This document shows, in pieces, positions 1 through 6,191 of a stretch of 8,685 nt of DNA (positions are counted from its first letter, which is position 1; every line of letters begins with the position of its first letter). A model generated the notes under the pieces. It saw nothing but the letters and a program-made list of their open reading frames with translations. It was not told the origin of the DNA and did not search any database. Both the position numbers and the translations under genes were made by a program. Source of the stretch: JBAYZQ01 sp041672385 (lineage in GTDB: Bacteria; Spirochaetota; Spirochaetia; Sphaerochaetales; Sphaerochaetaceae); the NCBI GenBank assembly GCA_041672385.1, contig JBAYZQ010000093.1:1-8685 (forward strand), given 5' to 3'.

Positions 1-762
1 GCAGTTTTTGCCGAAGGTACTACTGAGCTTTATAATATAGCTTGTGAACCTCATATTCAGGATTTATGTAAAATGCTAAATGCTATGGGTTCAAATATTT
101 CTGGAATTGGTTCAAATTTACTAAAGATAGAAGGTAAAACGAAACTTTCTGGTTGTACTTATACAATTGGGCCAGATTATATGGAAGCTGGTTCTTTTAT
201 TGGGTTAGCTGCAGCTTCAAAGGGAGAACTTCTTCTTGAGAATGTTAATATTAAAGATATTGAAGTTATTAGAAGTGGTTTTAAAAAATTAGGCATTGAA
301 ATAACAAAAAAAAATGAAAACTCTATTTTTGTAGGGAAACAGCAAACTTGTTTTATTGAGAAAACTCTTGATCAGAAAACTATTAAAATTGATGATGCAC
401 CTTGGCCGGGTTTTCCGACAGACCTTTTAAGTATATTGATTGTTGTTGCGACACAAATGAAGGGTACTGTTTTAATCCATGAAAAAATGTTTGAGTCTCG
501 CTTGTATTTTGTGGACTGGTTAATAAGAATGGGTGCTGATATAATCCAATGTGATCCTCACAGAGTCGTTGTGCACGGGCCAAGTTTGCTTAAGTGTGCA
601 GATTTAACAAGTCCTGATGTAAGAGCCGGGATGGCCCTTCTTATTGCTTCTATTTGTGCTGAAGGAAAATCAAAAATTCAGAATATCTATCAGATAGAAA
701 GAGGGTATGAAAATATATGCGAAAAATTAGAAAACATTGGTGTTCAAATTAAAAGAGTATAA
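1..762 (+). CDS. murA: UDP-N-acetylglucosamine 1-carboxyvinyltransferase (MurA), C-terminal part, 5' end outside the window
   Basis: MurA transfers enolpyruvate from phosphoenolpyruvate to UDP-GlcNAc, the first committed step of peptidoglycan synthesis, in the cytoplasm. The reading frame is open from base 1 (AVFAEGTTELYNIACEPHIQ), so the gene begins to the left of the window; the ATG at 73 is internal. About 253 of the usual 420-430 residues are visible, so the N-terminal part with the active-site Cys/Asp loop cannot be checked. Visible landmarks match E. coli MurA as I remember it: the catalytic Asp in GFPTD (codon 421-423, like D305), Arg in FESR (499-501, like R331), Arg in DVRAG (622-624, like R371) and Arg in IERGYE (700-702, like R397). 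Spacings between these agree with the family to within one residue. It ends with TAA and no convincing terminator follows. AroA (EPSP synthase) is the related alternative, but these motifs are MurA-type. Confidence 0.95.
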   Translation, partial: AVFAEGTTELYNIACEPHIQDLCKMLNAMGSNISGIGSNLLKIEGKTKLSGCTYTIGPDYMEAGSFIGLAAASKGELLLENVNIKDIEVIRSGFKKLGIEITKKNENSIFVGKQQTCFIEKTLDQKTIKIDDAPWPGFPTDLLSILIVVATQMKGTVLIHEKMFESRLYFVDWLIRMGADIIQCDPHRVVVHGPSLLKCADLTSPDVRAGMALLIASICAEGKSKIQNIYQIERGYENICEKLENIGVQIKRV

Positions 763-820
763 TCTCCTTCCCAATGTGCTCAATCATTGATTTTAATTAA
801 ATTTCCAAGAAATTAAAAAG

Positions 821-851
821 TTATCCACAAGTTATTAACAAGTTGTTCAAT
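821..851 (+). promoter_or_regulatory. Left DnaA-box cluster (one perfect, two degenerate boxes)
   Basis: TTATCCACA (821-829) matches the DnaA consensus perfectly. TTATTAACA (832-840) differs at two positions, and TTGTTCAAT (843-851) is only loosely similar. All are in the same orientation, each offset by 11 bp and separated by AG, so they face roughly the same side of the helix. This arrangement suits cooperative DnaA loading. Box assignment is by consensus only. Confidence 0.55.
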
Positions 852-1078
852 TTTAACACAACACCTCCTTAATACATAAGGAAATAGGGAAAAGTGTTAG
901 AAAAATAATAATAAAAACAAGTAATTTCTTATTATAAAAGCATTTAAGCTCTAAAATATCTATCAAATCTATGCAATAGTTATATTATAGTTATATAAAA
1001 AAATCTAAAAAACTATTTTAAATAATTATAAAAACCCTCAGTTTTTAATATTTCCCCACAAGTTATCCACAAGTTGTT
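825..1078 (+). repeat. Pair of 23-bp direct repeats (825-847 and 1056-1078)
   Basis: The two copies match at 21 of 23 positions. Both read CCACAAGTTAT, then TA or CC, then ACAAGTTGTT. The offset is 231 bp. They form the core of the two DnaA-box clusters, so the repeat is probably functional spacing of binding sites rather than a mobile-element footprint. No terminal repeats or coding sequence lie between them. Confidence 0.75.
976..997 (+). repeat. Tandem 11-bp repeat in the A/T-rich core
   Basis: ATAGTTATATT (976-986) is followed directly by ATAGTTATATA (987-997), with ten of eleven bases identical. It lies between the two DnaA-box clusters and has the same 11-bp period. A/T-rich repeats of this sort occur in unwinding elements of known origins, but a chance repeat in such simple sequence is also possible. 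Confidence 0.4.
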
Positions 1079-1082
1079 AGTT
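1052..1082 (+). promoter_or_regulatory. Right DnaA-box cluster (one perfect, two degenerate boxes)
   Basis: TTCCCCACA (1052-1060, two mismatches), TTATCCACA (1063-1071, perfect) and TTGTTAGTT (1074-1082, loose) repeat the 11-bp spacing, orientation and AG linkers of the left cluster. The perfect box is the second unit here and the first unit on the left. TAG and TAA trinucleotides follow at about 1078-1096, but I cannot claim a regular DnaA-trio element. Confidence 0.55.
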
Positions 1083-1127
1083 GTTTATAGTTAATAACAA
1101 ATTACAATAAAAAATAGTTTTTTCTTG

Positions 1128-1889
1128 TTAATTTGATTTAGGCTCAGTCAATAGAAACTGGCAAATACTACAAGCGCAAATTGCGGCAGTTTCTGCACGC
1201 AAAATATTTGTTTGTAAGAGAAGTTGATGGAACCCAGATTTTCTTAAGAAATTACACTCTTCCTCGTTAAATCCACCTTCAGATCCAATCAAAAGACCGA
1301 GATGTTCATATTTATTTTTGGTTGATAGAATTGAAGATAAATTTTCTTGGTTTTCAAGAGGGTTTTGATGAAAGAATAGTAAAGGTCCGCGGTCTTTCCA
1401 ATAAGTGGGAATATCAATTATTGAAATTGCTTTTTCAAGCGTAGTTGGAACTAGTGATCCACTTTGTTGAATGGCTTCTTTAATCATTGATTGGCAACGT
1501 TCTTCTCTCATTTTTTCTTTCGTGGAAAATTTTGAATTAACAGGAATAATTGCTTTAACTCCTAATTCAGTTGATTGTCGAATAATCTGTTCAAATTTTT
1601 TTTGTTTAGTAATTGCTTGAAAAAGATAAATAGACGGTAGTGGTTTTGAGTTTTTTGGAAGGTTATCTGTGGTTTCAACAGGTTTTTCGATAGCGGTTGC
1701 TTTTAGAACACAGCTATCTTTAAAGACTTCTTTTAGTTCTAATAAAAAAAGATTTCCTATTTTGTCTCTTCCGGTTATTTTTTGTCCTTTTTTTAAACGC
1801 AAGACTTTCGTTAGATACCTAAAATTCTTGCCTTCAAGAGTTAGAAATTCATTTCCTGTAAAATTTTCATCAAGTAGAAAAAGCCTCAT
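1128..1889 (-). CDS. rsmE: 16S rRNA (uracil-1498-N3)-methyltransferase, RsmE family
   Basis: RsmE uses S-adenosylmethionine to methylate N3 of U1498 (E. coli numbering) of 16S rRNA in the small subunit. The 253-residue product has the usual family length. Its N-terminal part (about 1-75) fits the PUA-like RNA-binding domain, with the MRLFLLD start typical of the family. The C-terminal SPOUT knot domain shows KFEQIIRQSTELGVKAIIPV (98-117), EAIQQSG (138-144), IGSEGGFNEEE (201-211) and LQTNILRAETAAI (225-237), matching the family blocks ELGV, IGPEGGFS and RILRxETA. The usual Pro of IGPEGGF is Ser here, a mild variation. The ATG shares its A with the TAA stop of the upstream protease gene (TAATG), so translation is probably coupled; a weak purine stretch (CGGGGAAAT) precedes it. 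It is the last gene of the minus-strand pair, and only an A/T hairpin without a G/C stem lies beyond the stop. Confidence 0.95.
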   Translation of the reverse strand: MRLFLLDENFTGNEFLTLEGKNFRYLTKVLRLKKGQKITGRDKIGNLFLLELKEVFKDSCVLKATAIEKPVETTDNLPKNSKPLPSIYLFQAITKQKKFEQIIRQSTELGVKAIIPVNSKFSTKEKMREERCQSMIKEAIQQSGSLVPTTLEKAISIIDIPTYWKDRGPLLFFHQNPLENQENLSSILSTKNKYEHLGLLIGSEGGFNEEECNFLRKSGFHQLLLQTNILRAETAAICACSICQFLLTEPKSN

Positions 1890-3316
1890 TATTTCCCCGT
1901 TTCAAAGTATGTGATTGCCCTTTTTAGGACTTTATCATATTCTGGATCTGGTATTAGTCTTTCTTCTGAAGGAAGTCTAGAAAGATATTCATTCCTAATT
2001 AATACTTTAAGAACTTGATCTCTAACGGTTCCTTCTTCTTCTGGAATTTTAAAGGCTTCAATATTTTCTTTTGTAAAATCTGGGTTAGCATCTACATATT
2101 TTGAAAAAAGTTTTTCATCAAATAGTTTTTGATAAATTTCAAATTCTTCATCTGTCATTTCCAAAGAAAGCTCTTCGATATCTGGTTCAATTCCAACATC
2201 GTGAATAGGTTCCATTGAAGGGGGAAGAAAGCGTGCTCTAGTTAAAGAAATATAACCTTCAGCAAAAGGTGTTACAATTTGCATACAGCCTTTTCCGAAA
2301 GTTTTTTCTCCAATAATTACTGCCCTATCGTCATCTTTTAAAGCTCCTGTAAGAATTTCTGAAGAGCTTGCACTTGAAGAATTTACCAAAACAACACAGT
2401 TTGTGTCTTTTGGAACAAGTGTTTGTGCTGTTGCATAGAATATGTTATCTTCTTCTGTTCCCTCTTTATAATTAATTGTAAGAAGCTTTTTACTATCAAT
2501 GAAAAAATCTGCAATTTGAAGGGCAACTGAAATATCGCCACCCCCATTATTTCTTAAGTCGATTATAATTTTATCAATATTATTTTTATTGAAATTATCA
2601 ATAGCATCTTTTACTTTCTCTGTTGTAGTATCTGTAAATTCTGCAATTTGTATATACCCATATTTATTGTCAATTACAGTGAATTTTACAGTTGGAACTT
2701 TTACAATTTCCCTTTCTAAGGTCATATTAAAAGTTTTTTCACCTCTTAATACTGTTATTGTAACCTCAGTTCCTGACTCACCTTTCATTTTTTGAGCACA
2801 AGCTGTTGCTTCCATATCATCTACGGCTTCGCCTTCAATTTCTGTAATATAATCTCCAGTTCTTAAGCCAGCTTTTTCACTTGGAGTTCCTGGAAATATT
2901 GTATCAATAAGGCAATAATTTGTTTTTATGTCATCAGGATCTTTGTATTCAAGTCTCGTTTTTGTGAATTGAATTCCAAGTCCAGCGTAGGTTCCAAGAG
3001 CAGCTTCAACATAATCGTCTTTTGCCTCTTTTGCTACATAGTAGGTATAAGGATCATCCAGACTCTCAAAAAGAGCAGAAGCCATTGCTTCATAAACCTT
3101 TTCTTTATCAATATCATATAGGTAATATTTATCTACAAATCGATAAAGTCTTTCAAGTTTTGCCATATCAATACTTATTTCATCTGTATTTCCAGTTTCG
3201 CTACTTACTAGTCCTGGTAGAATTGAGTTGATAACCTGCTGAGTCTCTTTTTCTCCTTCGGAAAATAGGCAAAATGGAATTAAAAATAGAATTAATATGA
3301 TATAAAATTTCTTCAT
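1889..3316 (-). CDS. Exported S41-family C-terminal processing peptidase (CtpA/Prc type) with PDZ domain
   Basis: S41 processing peptidases are serine proteases with a Ser-Lys dyad that cleave envelope proteins near their C-termini. From the ATG at 3316 the product is 475 residues. A signal peptide (MKKFYIILILFLIPFCLFSEG) places it outside the inner membrane. A helical N-terminal segment (about 45-105) precedes a PDZ domain (about 110-200, with FPGTPSEKAGLRTGD). The protease core contains IIIDLRNNGGGD (about 250-261). The catalytic Ser is S317 in SSSASSSE and the Lys is K342 in EKTFGKG; their 25-residue spacing equals that of E. coli Prc (S452/K477). A tail of about 100 charged residues follows. 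An in-frame TTG at 3331 would add five residues before the signal peptide, so the ATG is preferred; neither start has a good ribosome-binding site. It is co-transcribed with rsmE and divergent from lgt. Its natural substrate cannot be inferred. Confidence 0.93.
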   Translation of the reverse strand: MKKFYIILILFLIPFCLFSEGEKETQQVINSILPGLVSSETGNTDEISIDMAKLERLYRFVDKYYLYDIDKEKVYEAMASALFESLDDPYTYYVAKEAKDDYVEAALGTYAGLGIQFTKTRLEYKDPDDIKTNYCLIDTIFPGTPSEKAGLRTGDYITEIEGEAVDDMEATACAQKMKGESGTEVTITVLRGEKTFNMTLEREIVKVPTVKFTVIDNKYGYIQIAEFTDTTTEKVKDAIDNFNKNNIDKIIIDLRNNGGGDISVALQIADFFIDSKKLLTINYKEGTEEDNIFYATAQTLVPKDTNCVVLVNSSSASSSEILTGALKDDDRAVIIGEKTFGKGCMQIVTPFAEGYISLTRARFLPPSMEPIHDVGIEPDIEELSLEMTDEEFEIYQKLFDEKLFSKYVDANPDFTKENIEAFKIPEEEGTVRDQVLKVLIRNEYLSRLPSEERLIPDPEYDKVLKRAITYFETGK

Positions 3317-3418
3317 ATTAAGAATATACAATATTTTTTACCAAATGGAAATAATATAAGATGCATTAAACGTTTTAATTCTATTGACCCATATTAAATT
3401 GGACATTAATATTTAAAT
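3317..3418. promoter_or_regulatory. Divergent intergenic region between the S41 protease gene and lgt
   Basis: This region of about 100 bp must drive both the protease-rsmE pair (minus) and the lgt operon (plus). It contains the palindrome AAACGTTT (3368-3375) in a nearly symmetric A/T context, which could be an operator but may be chance. I see no clear minus-strand promoter; TATATT-like -10 candidates exist without a good -35. Confidence 0.5.
3384..3412 (+). promoter_or_regulatory. Candidate sigma-70-type promoter for lgt, predicting a leaderless transcript
   Basis: TTGACC (3384-3389, 5/6 to the -35 consensus) is followed after 17 bp by TAATAT (3407-3412, 4/6 to the -10 consensus). Transcription would start around 3418-3419, on the lgt ATG itself. 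No Shine-Dalgarno sequence lies just before that ATG; the nearest purine run, GGAC at 3401-3404, is too far away. Promoter-like hexamers are common in A/T-rich DNA, so this is tentative. Confidence 0.35.
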
Positions 3419-4417
3419 ATGTATTTATTTGTTGATTTCCCAAAATGGATTGATCCTTATGTAATAAACAGTCTTCCAATTAGATGGTATTCAGTGATGT
3501 ATCTTTTTGCTTTTGCGACGGTTTATTTTCTCTTTTCTTGGCAGAACAAGAAAGAAAAATGGAATTTTACTGAGGATGACACTTCAGATCTTTTTTTAAT
3601 TATTATTTGTTTTCTTTTAATAGGTGCTAGAGTTTTTTCTTGTCTTATATATGATGATAATAGACTCTATTTCCTTACGCGGCCATGGATGATGTTTTGG
3701 CCCTTTGAAAACGGAAGACTTGTAGGTTTGCCTGGAATGAGCTATCACGGAGGTGTTGTCGGCGTTGTTTGTGGAATTTTCATTTTTGTACATAAATATA
3801 ATAAGAGTCAAAGTAATAAAAAATTAAAAAAGAAAGAAAAGTCCAAACATCTTAGCTTTTTCGATATTTCTGATAAGCTTTTAGTTGGAGTTCCGTTGGG
3901 TTATACCTTTGGAAGGCTTGGTAATTTCTTTAATGGAGAACTTTGGGGAAGAGTTACAACGTCTTCAGTTGGAATGATTTTTCCAAATGCAGAACAATTT
4001 TCTACAAAATTTGAATGGGTAAGAAATATAGCTGACAAGATTAATCTAAACTATACTCTTGGTGAATATATTAATCTTCCAAGATATCCTTCTCAGCTCT
4101 TTGAAGCTTTTTTTGAAGGAATTGTACTATTTTTAATTCTTTGGTTTATTATAAAACCTTTAAGTGCAAAAAGAAAACCAGGTCTTATTACTGGCTCTTA
4201 TCTTATAGGTTATGGAGTTTTTAGATTTATTATTGAGTATTATAGGGAACCAGATCCTCAGATGGGATTTATTTTTTCTTCAGGGCAGACAGAACCTTTA
4301 GCTTTGTTTTTCTCACTAAAGAATATTTCAATGGGACAGATTCTTTGTACTCTAATGATTATTGCAGGCTTATTATTAATTATACTTACGGGAAGGAAGC
4401 ATTATGGAAATAAATAA
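3419..4417 (+). CDS. lgt: Phosphatidylglycerol:prolipoprotein diacylglyceryl transferase (Lgt)
   Basis: Lgt is an inner-membrane enzyme that moves diacylglycerol from phosphatidylglycerol to the lipobox cysteine of prolipoproteins, the first step of lipoprotein maturation. The 332-residue product has about seven hydrophobic segments (around 22-42, 57-77, 105-126, 152-165, 230-247, 258-275, 303-324). Family landmarks are IRWYSVMY (21-28), GMSYHGGVVG (106-115, H110 matching E. coli H103), the signature GRLGNFFNGELWGR (165-178, R166 and N169 matching R143 and N146), RYPSQLFEAFFEG (222-234), FRFIIEYYREPD (268-279) and MGQILC (305-310). It is longer than the usual 260-300 residues, mainly from a Lys-rich insert at about 125-146, predicted cytoplasmic, and an extension at about 191-220. 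It is the first gene of the lgt-aminopeptidase-gpmI operon and overlaps the next gene by 14 nt. Confidence 0.97.
   Translation: MYLFVDFPKWIDPYVINSLPIRWYSVMYLFAFATVYFLFSWQNKKEKWNFTEDDTSDLFLIIICFLLIGARVFSCLIYDDNRLYFLTRPWMMFWPFENGRLVGLPGMSYHGGVVGVVCGIFIFVHKYNKSQSNKKLKKKEKSKHLSFFDISDKLLVGVPLGYTFGRLGNFFNGELWGRVTTSSVGMIFPNAEQFSTKFEWVRNIADKINLNYTLGEYINLPRYPSQLFEAFFEGIVLFLILWFIIKPLSAKRKPGLITGSYLIGYGVFRFIIEYYREPDPQMGFIFSSGQTEPLALFFSLKNISMGQILCTLMIIAGLLLIILTGRKHYGNK
4391..4399 (+). promoter_or_regulatory. Ribosome-binding site for the aminopeptidase gene, inside lgt
   Basis: GGAAGGAAG lies four bases before the ATG at 4404 and within the last codons of lgt. This purine-rich site decides the start and explains how the overlapping gene is translated from the lgt mRNA. 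Confidence 0.7.
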
Positions 4418-6182
4418 AAAAATTGAAAAAATTCGAAGTTTTATGAAAGATGATGGACTAAATGCGTGGATAATATATGGTTCAGATCCACACAACAGTG
4501 AATATGTATGCCCAAGATGGAGAACTAGAAATTTTGTTTCAGGTTTTTCGGGAAGTGCAGGAACTGTAGTTATTACTGAAAAAGAAGCATTACTTTGGAC
4601 TGATTCTAGGTATTTTATTCAGGCAGCAAAACAGCTAAGTGGAACCGAATATAAGTTAATGAAAATGGGACAACCCTCAGTGCTTGATTATGTTACTTAT
4701 TTAAAGACAAACAAGTATATTAAAAAAGTGGGAACCAGTGGTGATACCTTGATGAAAGCTGTCTATACGGATTTAACAGAGAATGGGATTAATATTGTTC
4801 CAACAAGAGACTATCTTGATGAAATTTGGGAAGATCGCGAAAAAGTCCCTAATAAACCTGTTAAAAGGATGGATGACAGTATTTGTGGATTTTCTGCAAA
4901 AGAAAAACTTGAACAAATAAGAAAAATTTGTAAGGAAAAAGGCGTTGATAATTATTTAATTTCTTCTCTCGATGATATTGCTTGGACATTGAATTTTAGA
5001 GGAAGCGATATTGATTACAATCCAGTATTCCTTTCTTATCTTCTTCTTCTTGAGGATAAAACAATCTTGTTTGCTGATAAAGTTCGATTTAACGATGATG
5101 ATTATGATTATTTAGCAAGTTTTTTAACAATCTTACCTTACTCAAAAATAAGTGAATATTTATCAAATCTACCAAATAATTTAAAAGTTATCTTGAATGA
5201 GAAAAAAACAAATATGCTAAATTTCAAGAGTTTTCCAAAAGACACAGAGTTTTTTGATATGATGGATATCACAGCGGAGTTAAAAACAAGTAAAAATTCT
5301 GTAGAAATTGAAGGAATGAAGAAAGCTCACATAGCTGATGGTATCGCTTATGCAGCTTTTAGGTCAAAACTTGAAAAGATGAAAAATCTTTCTGAAATAG
5401 ATGTTCAAAATCTTTTTGCTGAGGAAAGGGCAAAACAGCCTTTCTTAAAATACCTTGGCCCTTCTTTTGGTCCAATTTCAGCCTTTTCTGATCATGGTCC
5501 TATGTGTCACTACAGTGCAACACAAGAATCAAATTCCAAAATTGAAGGGGATGGGCTTCTTGTTCTTGATACTGGTGGACAGTATGACTGTGGAATGACT
5601 GACTTAACTCGAACGTTGTTGTTTGGAAAAGCTAGTGAAGAAGAAAAGAAAGATTACACTCTTGTTTTAAAGGGGCATCTTGCACTTTCAAGAATTCATT
5701 TTCCAGAAGGAACAACAGGAATGCAACTTGATGTTTTAGCAAGACAGTTTTTATGGAAGGAAGGGATGACTTTTACTCATGGAACAGGACATGGTGTTGG
5801 TTTTCACCTTTGTGTTCATGAAGGCCCCGCTTATATTACAATTGGTAAAACAGCTTTGTATCCAATGAAGGAAGGAGTTGTTATCAGTGATGAACCAGGA
5901 TTATATAAAGAAAACAGACATGGAATAAGAATTGAGAATCTCATTTATGTTAAAAAGGCAGAAAAAACCGAATTTGGTCAATTTTATGAATTTTCAGATT
6001 TGACTTTAATCCCTTATGAACGAGATCTTATTGATATAAACCTTCTATCAGAAGAAGAAATCAAGCAAATAAATGATTATCATTCATGGGTACTTGATTC
6101 CTTAAAAGAAAAAGTAACTGAAGATGGAAGAAAATTTCTTTTGAAGGCAACAAAACCTTTATTAAAAAATAGTAAATTATAG
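4404..6182 (+). CDS. Xaa-Pro aminopeptidase (aminopeptidase P), three-domain M24B metallopeptidase
   Basis: The enzyme removes an N-terminal residue that precedes proline, using two metal ions (usually Mn), and helps complete peptide breakdown in the cytoplasm; no signal peptide is visible. At 592 residues it has the long three-domain form seen in human XPNPEP1 rather than the roughly 440-residue E. coli PepP. Two creatinase-like N-terminal domains (about 1-135 and 160-295) precede the pita-bread catalytic domain (about 300-525) and a C-terminal extension (about 530-592). Metal ligands are D389 and D400 in DTGGQYDCGMTDLTRT, H463 in HGTGHGVG, E497 in SDEPGLY and E511 in IRIEN. H369, H459 and H472 match the substrate-shuttle histidines. 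All spacings equal those of human XPNPEP1 (D415, D426, H489, E523, E537). It starts inside lgt with a good ribosome-binding site and stops nine bases before gpmI. It would often be labelled pepP. Confidence 0.96.
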   Translation: MEINKKIEKIRSFMKDDGLNAWIIYGSDPHNSEYVCPRWRTRNFVSGFSGSAGTVVITEKEALLWTDSRYFIQAAKQLSGTEYKLMKMGQPSVLDYVTYLKTNKYIKKVGTSGDTLMKAVYTDLTENGINIVPTRDYLDEIWEDREKVPNKPVKRMDDSICGFSAKEKLEQIRKICKEKGVDNYLISSLDDIAWTLNFRGSDIDYNPVFLSYLLLLEDKTILFADKVRFNDDDYDYLASFLTILPYSKISEYLSNLPNNLKVILNEKKTNMLNFKSFPKDTEFFDMMDITAELKTSKNSVEIEGMKKAHIADGIAYAAFRSKLEKMKNLSEIDVQNLFAEERAKQPFLKYLGPSFGPISAFSDHGPMCHYSATQESNSKIEGDGLLVLDTGGQYDCGMTDLTRTLLFGKASEEEKKDYTLVLKGHLALSRIHFPEGTTGMQLDVLARQFLWKEGMTFTHGTGHGVGFHLCVHEGPAYITIGKTALYPMKEGVVISDEPGLYKENRHGIRIENLIYVKKAEKTEFGQFYEFSDLTLIPYERDLIDINLLSEEEIKQINDYHSWVLDSLKEKVTEDGRKFLLKATKPLLKNSKL

Positions 6183-6191
6183 GAGAAGAAA

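Larger units (their letters stand above)
763..1127. other. 365-bp gene-free A/T-rich region with DnaA-box clusters; candidate replication origin or DnaA-binding locus
   Basis: This gap lies between the 3' ends of murA and rsmE. Perfect DnaA boxes (TTATCCACA) occur at 821-829 and 1063-1071, both on the plus strand. Each sits in a row of three box-like 9-mers spaced exactly 11 bp apart and joined by AG: starts 821, 832, 843 on the left (TTATCCACA, TTATTAACA, TTGTTCAAT) and 1052, 1063, 1074 on the right (TTCCCCACA, TTATCCACA, TTGTTAGTT). Between the clusters, about 882-1051 has only roughly 16% G+C by hand count and contains a tandem 11-bp repeat, as expected of a DNA-unwinding element. Boxes, phasing and A/T core together fit an oriC-like site. 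Against this, no dnaA, dnaN, gyrB or parAB gene is in the window, and both flanking genes are transcribed toward the region. A DnaA-titration or regulatory locus is the alternative. No convincing gene was found here. Confidence 0.5.

Noticed and set aside
789..799. TCAATCATTGA followed by TTTT as a murA terminator.
   Set aside because: The arms leave a one-base loop, so a stable hairpin cannot form.
821..870. On the minus strand, a perfect Shine-Dalgarno AAGGAGGT (870-863) followed by GTG and a 12-codon frame ending at 821.
   Set aside because: The frame encodes only MLKLNNLLITCG, the spacing to GTG is short (about 4 nt), and it runs straight through the DnaA boxes. Such short frames arise easily by chance.
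867..881. Hairpin CCTTA-ATACA-TAAGG as a terminator for murA.
   Set aside because: The stem is only 5 bp with mixed A/T content, and no T run follows on the plus strand.
825..1078. Direct repeats as the ends of a mobile element or as a CRISPR array.
   Set aside because: There are only two copies with degenerate units, no regular spacers and no coding sequence between them. DnaA-site clusters explain them better.
1109..1123. AAAAAA-TAG-TTTTTT hairpin just past the rsmE stop as a terminator.
   Set aside because: The stem is A/T only with a 3-nt loop. It may contribute weakly to rsmE termination but lacks the G/C stem needed for a confident call.
1669..1914. Plus-strand open frame of 81 codons opposite rsmE.
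   Set aside because: It is antisense to a well-supported conserved gene and shows no ribosome-binding site or recognisable domain. The same applies to the other short antisense frames in the window, for example 6061-6492 on the minus strand.
3239..3316. Lipobox (LIPFC) making the S41 protease a lipoprotein.
   Set aside because: Phe directly before Cys is not accepted even by relaxed spirochaetal lipobox rules. Ordinary signal-peptidase cleavage near FSEG is more likely.
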